Positions 44,595 through 54,489 are shown, numbered from the stretch's first letter. The stretch: DNA of 64,000 bases from Eshraghiella sp964414835 (GCA_964414835.1 CAYPWY010000003.1:1-64000), one strand, 5' to 3'. Numbers and translations are program-made. The notes: generated by a model from the letters alone, not told the origin.

Positions 44595-45502
44595 TTAAAG
44601 TCTTGTTCCGCATTCAGCACAAAACAAAGCATCCTCGGCTTTGACCTGGCTTCCGCAGTTTGGGCAGACACGCTGCTGTACAACCGGCTCAGGCTGTTGT
44701 ATTGATTCCTGCGATGCTGCTTCCGGCTGCACTATAGGCTCCTGCGATGCTGCTTCCGGCTGCGCTATAGGCTCCTGCGATGCTGCTTCCGGCTGCGCTA
44801 TAGGNNNNNNNNNNNNNNNNNNNNNNNNNNNNNNNNNNNNNNNNNNNNNNNNNNNNNNNNNNNNNNNNNNNNNNNNNNNNNNNNNNNNNNNNNNNNNNNN
44901 NNNNCTGCTTCCGGCTGCGCTATAGGCTCCTGCGATGCTGCTTCCGGCTGCGCTATAGGCTCCTGCGATGCTGCTTCCGGCTGCGTTATAGGCTCTTGCG
45001 GCACTGTTACTTCCGGCTGAGTGACAGTTTTTGTCTGTGCAACCGGTTGCGCCAACGTGGAAAAGCCCTGCTCAGGCTGGCTTGACTGCTGTGGATTAGC
45101 AGCTTCTGAATCAACCTTAGTACCACAGCTTCCGCAAAACAACTGTCCCGGATTGATTATGTTTCCGCAGTTCTTACACCGGTTAGCACCGTCCGACGTA
45201 AATGTATGCGGCAGTCTTGTTCCGCACACTGAGCAAAATGCAGAATTAACTGAATTATCGGATTTACAGTTAGTACACACCACAACTCCGTTCAGAAATT
45301 TAATTCTGGTATTCATCTGCTCAATCTGCTCCTCCGTTGCCTTTAAGTCAGCAAACATCTGTACATAAGCTCCCTGAGGCGTGCTCGAATTTTCATTATA
45401 ATAAGTCCTTCCAATGGTTATAAAAATATCGTTCATCCTCATCTGTGCCGACTGAATATTTCTGCTTAAATCATTAATTTCTTTGTCTGCATAGTTCCTC
45501 AT
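44595..45502 (-). CDS. Multi zinc-ribbon protein with 11-residue repeats, interrupted by an assembly gap
   Basis: Starts at ATG 45502 (GGAGGA upstream). Residues 1-75 are helical; two zinc ribbons follow (CTNC..CSVC and CKNC..CGSC), then a Gln/Pro/Glu linker with 11-residue units near PIAQPEAASQE, and, beyond the gap, a third zinc ribbon (CPNC..CAEC) ending ECGTRL and TAA at 44595. The 100 N do not keep the frame (100 is not a multiple of three and the downstream frame is offset), so the gap length is a placeholder and the protein is one gene of unknown length. No membrane segment or catalytic domain is visible. Function unknown. Confidence 0.75.
44705..44998 (-). repeat. 33-bp tandem coding repeats flanking the gap
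   Basis: About three copies are visible on each side of the gap, each encoding an 11-residue unit and differing at only a few bases. The near-identity explains why assembly broke here; true copy number is unknown. Confidence 0.85.
44805..44904. other. Assembly gap (100 N)
   Basis: Exactly 100 unknown bases inside the repeat array, the usual size of a placeholder scaffold gap. Confidence 0.98.
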
Positions 45503-45534
45503 TACAAATCCTCCGTTCAAATATTATATGTTTA

Positions 45535-45563
45535 AGTATAACTTCATTCTCACATCAGGTCAA
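45535..45563 (-). promoter_or_regulatory. Promoter of the zinc-ribbon repeat gene
   Basis: TTGACC (45558-45563), 17-bp spacer and TATACT (45535-45540) on the minus strand, 33 bp before the ATG. It may also drive the galactanase gene, whose ATG is only 26 bp after the zinc-ribbon stop. Confidence 0.65.
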
Positions 45564-45568
45564 CTATT

Positions 45569-45925
45569 TTAACTCATAATTCCGCCTAATATTCCGCCGA
45601 GCAGACATATAATAAGTGATATAGCGGCTTTCTTTAAGTCGTCATATATTCCTTTATTGATTACAAGTGATACAATGGTCAGAAATACAAAATACAACAC
45701 TCCGATTACAGCACCATTCAGAAGCCTTTTTTGCTGTTTCGCCTTACCGTATGCAAATCCCGCCACAATAGTTGATATTCCGTAAATTACCATAACAAAA
45801 ATTCTCATCTGACCCTGTCCCAACCGCAGCTTATACATAAGAAACGCTGCCAAAAGAAGCAGAACTCCCGTTATAACATATGATAATATCAAAACCTTAA
45901 AAATCGATGCCGCTTTTTTACCCAC
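45569..45925 (-). CDS. TIGR04086 family membrane protein
   Basis: A 118-residue protein with four predicted helices and Gly-rich helix 4 (LIICLLGGILGGIMS), matching the TIGR04086/YrzE-like family of Firmicutes; role unknown. The start is GTG at 45925 with AAGGAG seven bases upstream. It is divergent from truA. Confidence 0.82.
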   Translation of the reverse strand: MGKKAASIFKVLILSYVITGVLLLLAAFLMYKLRLGQGQMRIFVMVIYGISTIVAGFAYGKAKQQKRLLNGAVIGVLYFVFLTIVSLVINKGIYDDLKKAAISLIICLLGGILGGIMS

Positions 45926-46059
45926 AATGCACTCCTTTTTGATTATTGTTTTACAGCTTATTATATTAAAATATATTCTGCCTTAAATCAGATATTCCGA
46001 AATCCTGTCATTTATGCTATTATGTAAAAAGAATGGATTGGGAGAAATGTGCATTTATG

Positions 46060-46803
46060 ATGAACTATATTATGAAAATAGCCTATGACGGCACGCGATA
46101 CAATGGATGGCAGAGACAAGGCAATACGGACAATACAATCCAAGGCAAAATTGAGCGCTGTCTCTGTGAGATAACAGGAAAAAACATAGACATTAACGGT
46201 GCCGGAAGAACTGACGCAGGCGTTCACGCCATGGCGCAAACAGCTTCTTTCAGCATTGATGAGCCTATCGACACAGATGACATACTGATGAGCCTGTGCC
46301 GGCTTCTTCCCCGTGATATAGCCGTAACCTCATTGGAGCCTGCCCCTCCACGCTTTCACGCCAGACTTAACGCCAAGGGCAAAATATACCGCTACACAAT
46401 ATGTACATCGCCTGCATCTCCTGTTTTTGCAAAAAACCATGTTTTTCATCATCCCGAACCTCTTGATATACCGTCAATGCAGAATATTGCCGCTTCACTT
46501 TGCGGCACCCACGATTTTGCTGCTTTTTGTGATAATAAGCACATGAAAAAAAGCACAGTGAGAACTGTGCTTTCAATCAGCTTCCGTAACCGTTCCGACC
46601 AAATGGGCAATGCATTTCTTGATATAATTTTTGAAGGTGACGGTTTTCTCTATCACATGGTACGGCATATGACGGGTGTAATGATTTATCATGGAGAACA
46701 CCGTATTCTGCCTGTACCTGATATATTCGGCATGACTGCTCTTCCCGTATATTATCCTCTTGCTCCGGCAAAAGGACTTACTTTGGAAGAGGTCATATAT
46801 TAG
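46060..46803 (+). CDS. truA: tRNA pseudouridine synthase A
   Basis: Makes pseudouridine at tRNA positions 38-40. The catalytic Asp is in GAGRTDAGVHA, with YDGTRYNGWQRQ near the start and the late EGDGFLYHMVRHMTG. Starts at 46033, 46057 and 46060 are in frame; family members start close to the MNYIMKIAYDG segment, and GGGAG lies 12-15 bases before it, so I prefer ATG 46060 (248 residues), without certainty. Confidence 0.92.
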   Translation: MNYIMKIAYDGTRYNGWQRQGNTDNTIQGKIERCLCEITGKNIDINGAGRTDAGVHAMAQTASFSIDEPIDTDDILMSLCRLLPRDIAVTSLEPAPPRFHARLNAKGKIYRYTICTSPASPVFAKNHVFHHPEPLDIPSMQNIAASLCGTHDFAAFCDNKHMKKSTVRTVLSISFRNRSDQMGNAFLDIIFEGDGFLYHMVRHMTGVMIYHGEHRILPVPDIFGMTALPVYYPLAPAKGLTLEEVIY

Positions 46804-46836
46804 TATCCCAACGAGATGTGTTTTATTGTATAAGAA

Positions 46837-47517
46837 TCATATTTTAGCAGCTATCTCGCCCTGTTTCTTATATATGCTTCCCGACGGTACATATCCTCTG
46901 ACGCTTGACAACGGATAAATATTGGTGTTGCTTCCGACCACCGTTCCCGGATTGAGCACCGAGCCGCAGCCCACCTCCACATTGTCGCCAAGAATGGCTC
47001 CCATTTTCTTCAATCCGGTCTTAATTACCTTACCGTCTTTTTTAATCTCCACAAGTGTTTTATCGGATTTCACGTTGGAGGTTATTGAACCTGCGCCCAT
47101 ATGGGATTTATATCCGAGAATCGAATCTCCCACATAATTGTAATGAGGCACCTGAACTTTATTAAAAAGGACAACATTTTTAAGCTCTGTGGAATTTCCC
47201 ACAACTGCACCTTCACCGACGATTGCGCTTCCTCTGATAAAAGCACAATGCCGTACCTGGGCATCCCTGCATATAATACATGGCCCATTGACAGATGCCG
47301 TAGGTGCAACACCGGCAGTTTTGGCAATCCAGACATCATCAAAAGGATGGTCGTACTCTTCTTCCGTCAGTGTTTTTCCAAGCTCCAATATAAAATCCTT
47401 AATTCCGGCAAGTGCCTCCCATGGATATGTAATACCATGAAAAAGCTCTGCCGCAATGGTTTCTTTTAGATTAAACAAATTTTCTATTGTCAATTCTTCA
47501 ATTATTTTATCACTCAT
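46837..47517 (-). CDS. Left-handed beta-helix protein, GlmU-like
   Basis: A 226-residue protein made mainly of hexapeptide repeats (about 65-215), with GPCIICRDAQVRHCAFIRGSA-type turns and VGCGSVLNPGTVVG near the end. It resembles the acetyltransferase half of GlmU or sugar-phosphate nucleotidyltransferases but lacks the N-terminal pyrophosphorylase domain. It lies ten bp after glmS, so a role in UDP-GlcNAc or amino-sugar metabolism is likely. Whether it has acyltransferase activity cannot be told. Confidence 0.8.
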   Translation of the reverse strand: MSDKIIEELTIENLFNLKETIAAELFHGITYPWEALAGIKDFILELGKTLTEEEYDHPFDDVWIAKTAGVAPTASVNGPCIICRDAQVRHCAFIRGSAIVGEGAVVGNSTELKNVVLFNKVQVPHYNYVGDSILGYKSHMGAGSITSNVKSDKTLVEIKKDGKVIKTGLKKMGAILGDNVEVGCGSVLNPGTVVGSNTNIYPLSSVRGYVPSGSIYKKQGEIAAKI

Positions 47518-47527
47518 ATTCAGACTC

Positions 47528-49348
47528 CTATTCTACGGTTACCGACTTGGCAAGGTTACGAGGCTGGTCAACATCATTTCCCCGAAGAATTGCCGTATAA
47601 TAGGCTATAAGCTGCAACGGTACAGAGGCTACTATCGGCATAATAAGATTATCACATTCAGGTATTCTTATAATATAATCGGCGACATTATCACCTATAG
47701 GAGCATTTTCACCGCACATAAGCACAACCTTGGCGCCTCTGGATTTAACCTCCTGTATGTTGCTGACTGTTTTATCCAGAATATCAGTCTGTGTGGCAAC
47801 CGCTATCACAGGTGTCTGGTCGGAAATAAGCGCAATAGGACCATGCTTTAATTCACCTGCCGCATACGCCTCCGAATGAATATATGAAATCTCTTTAAGC
47901 TTCAATGAGCCTTCCATACTAAGCGCACAATCAAGACCTCTTCCGATATAGAGAAGGCTGTCTGCATTCATAATCTTGGAAGCGGCATACTGGGCTTCAT
48001 TTTTATTTTCAAGATATTTGTTTATAAGCTCAGGAACCTCGGCAAGCTTTGACACATATTCCATGCACTGTTCCCCGGTAATAACACCTTTTGCAAATGC
48101 AAGCTTAAATGCAAACAGATACATCATTGAAATCTGTACCGTAAACGCTTTGGTTGAAGCTACGGAAATCTCAGGTCCTGCATGAGTGTACATAACCATA
48201 TCCGCTTCCCTTGCTATTGATGAGCCCTTGACATTGACAAGCGCCAAGGTCCTTGCGCCCTTGCGTTTGGATATATTAAGAGCCTCCTTTGTATCTGCGG
48301 TTTCTCCCGACTGTGATATAAGAATTACTAAATCACCTTCGCCGACAAGCGGGTCCCTGTATCTGAACTCGGATGCCATATCCACAGTAACCGGTGTTTT
48401 TGCCAGCTTCTCTATGACATATTTTCCCACCATACCTGCATGCATTGCCGTACCGCAGGCAACAATAAATATATTCCTGTATGATGCCAGAATTTCATCC
48501 GTAAGACCACACTCGGAAAAATCAGGCATACCCTGGTTTATTCTTGGCGTTATTGTTGTTTTAATCGCAGTTGGCTGTTCATGGATTTCCTTAAGCATAA
48601 AATGCTCATAACCGCCCTTTTCGGCAGCATCCGCATTCCAGTCTGCCGTCTGGAGTTCTTTTTGTACAATCTCTTTATGTATGTCATATATCCTGATTTT
48701 ATCCTGCTTGATTACGGCAATCTCATCCTGTTCCAACAGGTAGTAATCCTTTGTGTAATTAAGTATAGCTGTAACATCGGAAGCAATAAAATTCTCGTTT
48801 TCACCGACTCCGATAATCAGCGGACTGTCTTTCCTCACAGCAAAAATTCTGTCAGGAAAATCTCTGAATATGATTCCCAGCGCATATGAACCTTCAACCT
48901 CTGAAACCACTTTAATTATAGTATCAACAGGGTCTCCGTCATAGTAGTAATCCAAAAGCTTGGCAACAGTCTCCGTATCGGTCTGGCTTACAAAGCTGTA
49001 TCCCTGTTCCTGAAGGAATGTCTTAATTCTTGAGTAGTTCTCTATAATACCGTTATGAACAACAGACACTCGCTTATTGCCATGAGGATGTGAATTAATG
49101 TCAGAAGGTTCTCCATGGGTTGCCCATCTTGTATGCCCGATACCGCATATGCCCTCCGGCTTTCCCTCTATTTCCATTTTTGATACAAGATTGTCAAGCT
49201 TTCCCTGACATTTCTCAACCTTTATTTTGTTATTTTCAAAAACAGCTATTCCTGCTGAATCATATCCTCTGTACTCAAGCTTTCTCAATGAATCTACCAG
49301 AATATCTGCGCAGCTTCTTTTACCTATATATCCGACTATTCCGCACAT
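47528..49348 (-). CDS. glmS: Glutamine-fructose-6-phosphate aminotransferase (isomerising)
   Basis: Makes glucosamine 6-phosphate, the entry to UDP-GlcNAc. The 606-residue protein starts MCGIVGYIG, so Cys1 after Met removal is the glutaminase nucleophile. The ammonia channel link and two SIS domains (SQSGETADT, and GRGLDCALSMEGSLKLKE) follow, and the end LAKSVTVE matches the family. It is only 15 bp after topB, which leaves no room for a glmS ribozyme. Confidence 0.97.
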   Translation of the reverse strand: MCGIVGYIGKRSCADILVDSLRKLEYRGYDSAGIAVFENNKIKVEKCQGKLDNLVSKMEIEGKPEGICGIGHTRWATHGEPSDINSHPHGNKRVSVVHNGIIENYSRIKTFLQEQGYSFVSQTDTETVAKLLDYYYDGDPVDTIIKVVSEVEGSYALGIIFRDFPDRIFAVRKDSPLIIGVGENENFIASDVTAILNYTKDYYLLEQDEIAVIKQDKIRIYDIHKEIVQKELQTADWNADAAEKGGYEHFMLKEIHEQPTAIKTTITPRINQGMPDFSECGLTDEILASYRNIFIVACGTAMHAGMVGKYVIEKLAKTPVTVDMASEFRYRDPLVGEGDLVILISQSGETADTKEALNISKRKGARTLALVNVKGSSIAREADMVMYTHAGPEISVASTKAFTVQISMMYLFAFKLAFAKGVITGEQCMEYVSKLAEVPELINKYLENKNEAQYAASKIMNADSLLYIGRGLDCALSMEGSLKLKEISYIHSEAYAAGELKHGPIALISDQTPVIAVATQTDILDKTVSNIQEVKSRGAKVVLMCGENAPIGDNVADYIIRIPECDNLIMPIVASVPLQLIAYYTAILRGNDVDQPRNLAKSVTVE

Positions 49349-49363
49349 ATATGCACCTCCTGT

Positions 49364-51382
49364 TTATTTATAGTATACGGCGGTCTTATCAAAATAAGCC
49401 CGCAAATTATACTGATTATTGAGATTTTTCACCAGATTGGTATTCCGCACAATAAATGTCTCAAGCTTTTGGAGATATTCATCTGTGGAAATACTGCCGT
49501 CTGCAACTCCCGTAAGTCCCTTTTCCCAGCTTGCGGTAAGCTTCGGGTCAAGAAGTCTTGCTATGGAGCAGTTTACCGTATCGTAAACCATCTCTCCCAG
49601 CTGTGAAGGAGTTATAATCTGTGTTTTATTGTTGAGCATTATATATTTTTTGTCAACAAGTTTTTTGAGAATTTCTGCTCTCGTGGCACTGGTTCCTATG
49701 CCGCTTCCCTTTATCTGGGCCCGCAATTCCTCATCCTCAATGAGCTGTCCGGCATTTTCCATTGCAAGAATCATTGAGCCGGAATTGTAGCGTTTAGGCG
49801 GAGATGTTTCCCCCTCCTTTATGTTAAACCCGTTGACTTTCAGCTCACCGCCTTTTTTCAGATGGGATAAAAGCTCCAGAAAAGCACCATCGCATTTACC
49901 GCTGTCTTCACCGGAATCTCCCTCAGAAGCATCATTGTTATCAGCAGACGTTTTTTTCCGGCTGTTAAGCACTTTAAGATAGCCTTCATTGACAAGCACC
50001 TTAAAATTGGCAAAAAAACTTTCCGTCCCGCATTTTAAAACAATGCTCACTTTTTTGTATACGGCAGGCGGATAAAAAACACTTAAGAAACGTCTGACAA
50101 TGGCATAATATACATTACGGGCAGTAGCAGACAATCCCTTTAGACTGCCAAATCCCTGCCCTGTGGGAATTATGGCATAATGGTCAGTTATCTGCTTGTC
50201 GTTGACGTATCTTGTTTTGGATATGTTTTTGTATGAGCCAAGTTCCAAGGCTTCTTCTGCAAAGCTTTTGTATTCAGCCAGATTTCTCAGCCCTGAAATG
50301 TTCCGCTCTATAACCTTGGCAACAGCCGTTGAAAGCACTCTGGCATCGGTTCTGGGGTATGTTACCAGTTTTTTCTCATAAAGCTCCTGCGTATATCTAA
50401 GGGTCTCATCAGGATTGAGCTTAAAAAGCTTGGAACAATCATTCTGCAATTCCGCAAGATTATATAAAAGAGGAGGTTGCTTATTTTCATTTTTGCGCTC
50501 AATTGACTGAACCTGCATAGTTACAGGCTCCTCCGCATTCATCAGCGCTATAAGCTCCTTGGCGTCATTTTCCTCCTTGAAGCCGTTATCCTTATATAAC
50601 TGCGGCGATTGAAAATATTTCGACCCTTCAACTGCTTTCCATTCGGCATCAAATTTATGCCCCTCCCCGTCGGCTGCCACATCTGCAATTACACGGTAAA
50701 AAGGAGTTTTGACAAAATCACGTATTTCACGCTCACGTCTCACCACCATCCCCAAAACGCAGGTCATGACACGCCCAACCGCAATCACTGTACGGTCATT
50801 ATCCCTGAAAAATGAAGATATGGCATTGCCGTACTTAAGTGTAAGAACCCTGGAAAAATTAATTCCCATGAGATAATCTTCTTTTGCACGCAGATATGCA
50901 GCATCAGACAAATTATCATATTCTGACAAATCCTTTGCTTCCGCCACTCCCCGCTTAATCTCTTCCTCTGTCTGAGAGTCTATCCACACACGTTTTCTGT
51001 TTTTGCCTGTGACGCCTGACATCTGTTCAACAAGCCTGTATATGTACTCCCCCTCCCGTCCTGAGTCAGTACACACATATATTGTATCTATATCATCTCT
51101 TCCCATAAGTCCGGCAACTATATTAAATTGTTTCTGAACCGCCGGGATAACCTCATATTTCCAATCAGTGGGAATAAACGGAATTGTGTCCATACTCCAC
51201 CTTCTAAGAGCGGCATCATACCGGGCCGGGTAGCTCATAGTAACAAGATGCCCCACACACCATGTGAAAACCGCATCGTTGGATTCCGAATAACCGTCAT
51301 GTCTTGAGGGATTCTGTCCAAGTGCTTTCATAAATTCCTGTGCGACACTTGGTTTCTCGGCTATAAATAAGCTTTTTGACAT
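49364..51382 (-). CDS. topB: DNA topoisomerase III, type IA
   Basis: Relaxes and decatenates DNA through a tyrosine intermediate. The TOPRIM domain begins SLFIAEKPSVAQEFMKALG and has the acidic TDSGREGEYIYR motif; the catalytic Tyr is in VTYPRTDARVLS. The protein has 672 residues and ends without zinc fingers, normal for TopB of Firmicutes. An acidic Ser-rich insertion (SADNNDASEGDSGEDSG) sits near residue 475. Part of a run galM-yfbR-ATPase-topB-glmS. Confidence 0.95.
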   Translation of the reverse strand: MSKSLFIAEKPSVAQEFMKALGQNPSRHDGYSESNDAVFTWCVGHLVTMSYPARYDAALRRWSMDTIPFIPTDWKYEVIPAVQKQFNIVAGLMGRDDIDTIYVCTDSGREGEYIYRLVEQMSGVTGKNRKRVWIDSQTEEEIKRGVAEAKDLSEYDNLSDAAYLRAKEDYLMGINFSRVLTLKYGNAISSFFRDNDRTVIAVGRVMTCVLGMVVRREREIRDFVKTPFYRVIADVAADGEGHKFDAEWKAVEGSKYFQSPQLYKDNGFKEENDAKELIALMNAEEPVTMQVQSIERKNENKQPPLLYNLAELQNDCSKLFKLNPDETLRYTQELYEKKLVTYPRTDARVLSTAVAKVIERNISGLRNLAEYKSFAEEALELGSYKNISKTRYVNDKQITDHYAIIPTGQGFGSLKGLSATARNVYYAIVRRFLSVFYPPAVYKKVSIVLKCGTESFFANFKVLVNEGYLKVLNSRKKTSADNNDASEGDSGEDSGKCDGAFLELLSHLKKGGELKVNGFNIKEGETSPPKRYNSGSMILAMENAGQLIEDEELRAQIKGSGIGTSATRAEILKKLVDKKYIMLNNKTQIITPSQLGEMVYDTVNCSIARLLDPKLTASWEKGLTGVADGSISTDEYLQKLETFIVRNTNLVKNLNNQYNLRAYFDKTAVYYK

Positions 51383-51391
51383 AATTATATC

Positions 51392-52747
51392 CTACAAATC
51401 TTCTATTTTTATCAGCATCAGCGAATTGTTCTGTATATCTGCAAGGTCTGAATCAAATCCGCTTGTGGAAAACATAAATATCTGCTTTGCTTTAACTGCG
51501 GCAAGCTCAATGCTTTCCATAAGCTCATCATAATCTCTTTTGTCAACAGGCCTGCTCATGGCATACACCTGTGCCGTCACAGCATCACTATTCTCATCCT
51601 CATATATAATGTGAATATTCCCGTTTTTTCCGTACCAGCGTCCTTTGTACTGCCCTTTTAACATAAGCCTTCCTGCATCATTCATAATGTCCATGAATTC
51701 CGCTGCCACCTTGATGAAAGTCTCTAAAATGAATACATCAAGCTTGTCCTCAACATACTTTTCATAAAACTCCTCAGGCTCCATAATTCCAAGCATACCC
51801 ATATAAGGATGCACAAGACCGTACCAGAAGCTGCAGAATCCGTCGCTTACTCTGTAAAGTCCCTTGCGGACTTCCCTGTTGCCGCCTGCATCATATGAAA
51901 AAATTTTTTCGGCTATCTCGCGCTCAATAAGATTATTGAGATATACACTTATTTTATCACGACCGAATCCGGTAGTTTCATGTATCTCGTTAAGCTTGTT
52001 TTGTCCTGCTGCCAGACATCCCAAAAGAATATTATAAACACTGCTTTCCCTGAATTCCGCTTTGATAAAATATTCGGCTTCTTTTCTGAATATGCCGCCT
52101 GTCCTGAGAAAAAGCCTGCACACATTGCTTTGAATACTTTCATCGGGATTCCACTCTTTAAGATATAAAGGCACGCCTCCGGTTACCGCATACATATAAA
52201 GCGCAGTCCTTACGTCACACTCCGGATACATATCCACCACGTCCGCAAAACTCAGTTCACGAAGCTTCATAAACACATTGATTGAAAAAGCCGCTTCACC
52301 TATTGCCTTAACCATTGAGTTTTCTATCCATGCAACAGACGGGCTTGTAAGTATTACCATAACCTTGCAATCGGCAATGGCTCCTCTGACAAGTGCGGCA
52401 ATGCTGCCCATAAATGAACCGTCATTTTTTACAATATTTTGAAATTCCTCAAACAACAGCAGAAGCGTTCCATGGCTTTTGGCGGCAGCCATCCTGAACA
52501 CATCCACATAATTATCACTGCTTATATGTAAACCAATCTGTTCCGAAACCGCATGGCAATAAGCGGCAAGCATATTTTCACGGTCTGCCGCAGCTGCCTC
52601 GAAATATATGGCACGCTTATCACCTGCAAATTCCTTAATAAGCGTGCTCTTGCCGATTCCATGTCTTCCGTACACTATTGTCAGATTATTCTTATCAGAT
52701 GCATAATACCCGTTAAGACCTGCTAATTGTTCCTTTCTTCCGACCAT
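51392..52747 (-). CDS. Archaeal-type ATPase with DUF234 C-terminal domain
   Basis: A 451-residue AAA-type ATPase: Walker A YGRHGIGKSTLIKEF (about 25-39), Walker B LLLLFEEFQN (about 95-104), sensor-like VILTSPS, a winged-helix segment (INKLNEIHETTGFGRDKISVYLNNL, about 250-280) and a C-terminal nuclease-like DUF234 region. Members are known across archaea and Firmicutes; their function is unclear and may concern DNA or stress. It lies between a YfbR-like gene (12 bp) and topB (9 bp). Confidence 0.85.
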   Translation of the reverse strand: MVGRKEQLAGLNGYYASDKNNLTIVYGRHGIGKSTLIKEFAGDKRAIYFEAAAADRENMLAAYCHAVSEQIGLHISSDNYVDVFRMAAAKSHGTLLLLFEEFQNIVKNDGSFMGSIAALVRGAIADCKVMVILTSPSVAWIENSMVKAIGEAAFSINVFMKLRELSFADVVDMYPECDVRTALYMYAVTGGVPLYLKEWNPDESIQSNVCRLFLRTGGIFRKEAEYFIKAEFRESSVYNILLGCLAAGQNKLNEIHETTGFGRDKISVYLNNLIEREIAEKIFSYDAGGNREVRKGLYRVSDGFCSFWYGLVHPYMGMLGIMEPEEFYEKYVEDKLDVFILETFIKVAAEFMDIMNDAGRLMLKGQYKGRWYGKNGNIHIIYEDENSDAVTAQVYAMSRPVDKRDYDELMESIELAAVKAKQIFMFSTSGFDSDLADIQNNSLMLIKIEDL

Positions 52748-52759
52748 TGCACCACCTCT

Positions 52760-53344
52760 TTATTTGGATTCATCAAGTGTAAGCATATATGCAGGTATAA
52801 AGTTTTCCATAAAATAATCCACCTCCGGCATATGCATATCTTCTATAATGCCGCATATGGATTCCCCTGCCTTCTCAAAATCACTGTTTCCCATTCTCTG
52901 CTCTTCAATACACTTAATGTATGCAGAAATCTTATCAGCCGCCTTTACATACTGCCAAAGCGCCTTTTCATCCTCCGTGTCCGCCAGTAAGGAATCATAC
53001 ACATCACGCATTTCCTTGGGCAGTCCCATAAGCAATTCATTCTTGGCAATTCCCTCAACCTCCTTATAGGCATCACGAATTGCAGGATTATAGTATTTCA
53101 CAGGTGTAGGCATATCGCCTGTTATTATCTCGGTAGAGTCATGATACATACCCATAATTGCCAGTCTGTCAGCATTGATATTCCCACCGAAAAATATATT
53201 ATTTATCACACCTAACGCGTGGGCAATCATAGCAACTTCAAGGCTGTGTTCACATATGTTTTCCTTAAATGTATTGCGCATCAGTCCCCATCTTGTTATA
53301 TATTTCATACGGGACATCATTGCAAAAAAATGGTTATCCTTCAT
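52760..53344 (-). CDS. HD domain protein, YfbR-like 5'-deoxynucleotidase
   Basis: Removes phosphate from deoxynucleoside monophosphates. HD metal residues are in CEHSLEVAMIAH and MGMYHDSTEIITGDMPTPVKY, and the N-terminal RMKYITRWGLMRN matches YfbR. I use ATG 53344, ten bases after GGGGAG; the longer reading from 53395 runs through the galM end. It overlaps galM by 11 bp. The protein has 194 residues. Confidence 0.87.
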   Translation of the reverse strand: MKDNHFFAMMSRMKYITRWGLMRNTFKENICEHSLEVAMIAHALGVINNIFFGGNINADRLAIMGMYHDSTEIITGDMPTPVKYYNPAIRDAYKEVEGIAKNELLMGLPKEMRDVYDSLLADTEDEKALWQYVKAADKISAYIKCIEEQRMGNSDFEKAGESICGIIEDMHMPEVDYFMENFIPAYMLTLDESK

Positions 53345-54416
53345 CAGTTCCATTCTCCCCGATAACACCAAAATGATATATTGTCTGTGATACAAATTCC
53401 TGTCCTGCCCTTAATATAGGGGACGGGAAATCAGGGTGGTTTATGGCATCAGGATAAAACTGTGTTTCATAGGCTGTTCCCCATCTGGGATGGTAGGTAA
53501 CGCCTTCCTTGCCTTCGTTCTTCTCACTGATATAGTTGCCTGTATATACCTGAAGCCCCGGTCTGTCAGTAAATATATCCATATATCTTCCTGTTTTCTC
53601 ATGAACGACCTTGGCAACAAGTTCCAATTCGCCGTTGTTATTAAGACAGAAATTATGGTCATAGCCGCCCTTAAGCTGTACGAGCTCGTCATCACAGTCT
53701 ATTTCGTCACCGACTCTCTTAAGCTGTCTGAAATCAAGAGGCGTTCCCTCAACAGGATGAAGCAGTCCGTCGCTAATCTGTCCGTTTCTTCCGAATGTAT
53801 AGCTGTCGGCATCAATCCACATAAGCTCATCATGGACCGGTCCCGATGCATGTCCGCCAAGATTAAAATAAGCATGGTTGGTCATATTGACTATGGTGTC
53901 CGCATCACTTACGCCCTTATATTCTATTATGACTGAATCGTCATCGGTAAGTATATAGGTAACGCTTACTTCAAAATTACCCGGCAAGCCCTGGTCTCCA
54001 TCCGGACTGAAAAGTGAAAAACAGACGCCCTCTCCGCATTCATCCGAAACAATTTCAGCATCCCAAAGTCTGAAATAATACATCTGCGGCCCGCTGTGAA
54101 GATTACAGCCTTTGTCATTATCTGCAAGAATGTACTCCTTGCCGTTCAATGTGAATCTGTAGTTTGATATTCTGTTGGCGCTTCTTCCGACAGTTGCGCC
54201 AAAAGCATCATACGTTGCGGTCTCATATCTGTCACCGCTTCTGAGTCCGAGAACAACATCATCAAGTCTGCCGTCCTTATCCTTAACAAACAAGGACACC
54301 CACACAGCACCCATATCCGTAAGCTTAAGTATTGTCCCATTCTCATTGGTAATGGTAAAAAGCGTTATATCTTTTCCATCCTGTGTTTTGCCAAAAGGCT
54401 CCGTTACTACTGACAT
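53334..54416 (-). CDS. galM: Aldose 1-epimerase (galactose mutarotase)
   Basis: Interconverts alpha and beta anomers of galactose and glucose. The 360-residue protein has the catalytic His in MTNHAYFNLGG (about 185) and the base Glu in YTGNYISEKNEG (about 315). It has its own promoter and is the only Leloir-type gene in the window, about 9 kb from the galactan locus, so it could help use released galactose. Confidence 0.94.
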   Translation of the reverse strand: MSVVTEPFGKTQDGKDITLFTITNENGTILKLTDMGAVWVSLFVKDKDGRLDDVVLGLRSGDRYETATYDAFGATVGRSANRISNYRFTLNGKEYILADNDKGCNLHSGPQMYYFRLWDAEIVSDECGEGVCFSLFSPDGDQGLPGNFEVSVTYILTDDDSVIIEYKGVSDADTIVNMTNHAYFNLGGHASGPVHDELMWIDADSYTFGRNGQISDGLLHPVEGTPLDFRQLKRVGDEIDCDDELVQLKGGYDHNFCLNNNGELELVAKVVHEKTGRYMDIFTDRPGLQVYTGNYISEKNEGKEGVTYHPRWGTAYETQFYPDAINHPDFPSPILRAGQEFVSQTIYHFGVIGENGTDEG

Positions 54417-54446
54417 AAAAATTCTCCTAAATACAAATATATTATT

Positions 54447-54475
54447 ATCATAACAAAAATTAAATCATATTTCAA
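54447..54475 (-). promoter_or_regulatory. Promoter of the galM operon
   Basis: TTGAAA (54470-54475), 17-bp spacer, TATGAT (54447-54452), followed by an AGGAG ribosome site and ATG 54416. Confidence 0.6.
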
Positions 54476-54489
54476 CAAAAATGCTAAAA

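Noticed and set aside
44641..44925. Plus-strand Cys/Ser/Ala-rich reading frame across the N gap
   Set aside because: It is the antisense of the 33-bp repeats of the zinc-ribbon gene and includes unknown bases; no ribosome site.
44705..44998. Possible CRISPR array because of regular repeats
   Set aside because: The 33-bp units are contiguous, without unique spacers, and are in frame within a protein gene.
49349..49363. Looked for a glmS ribozyme before glmS
   Set aside because: Only 15 bp separate topB from glmS, too short for the ribozyme.
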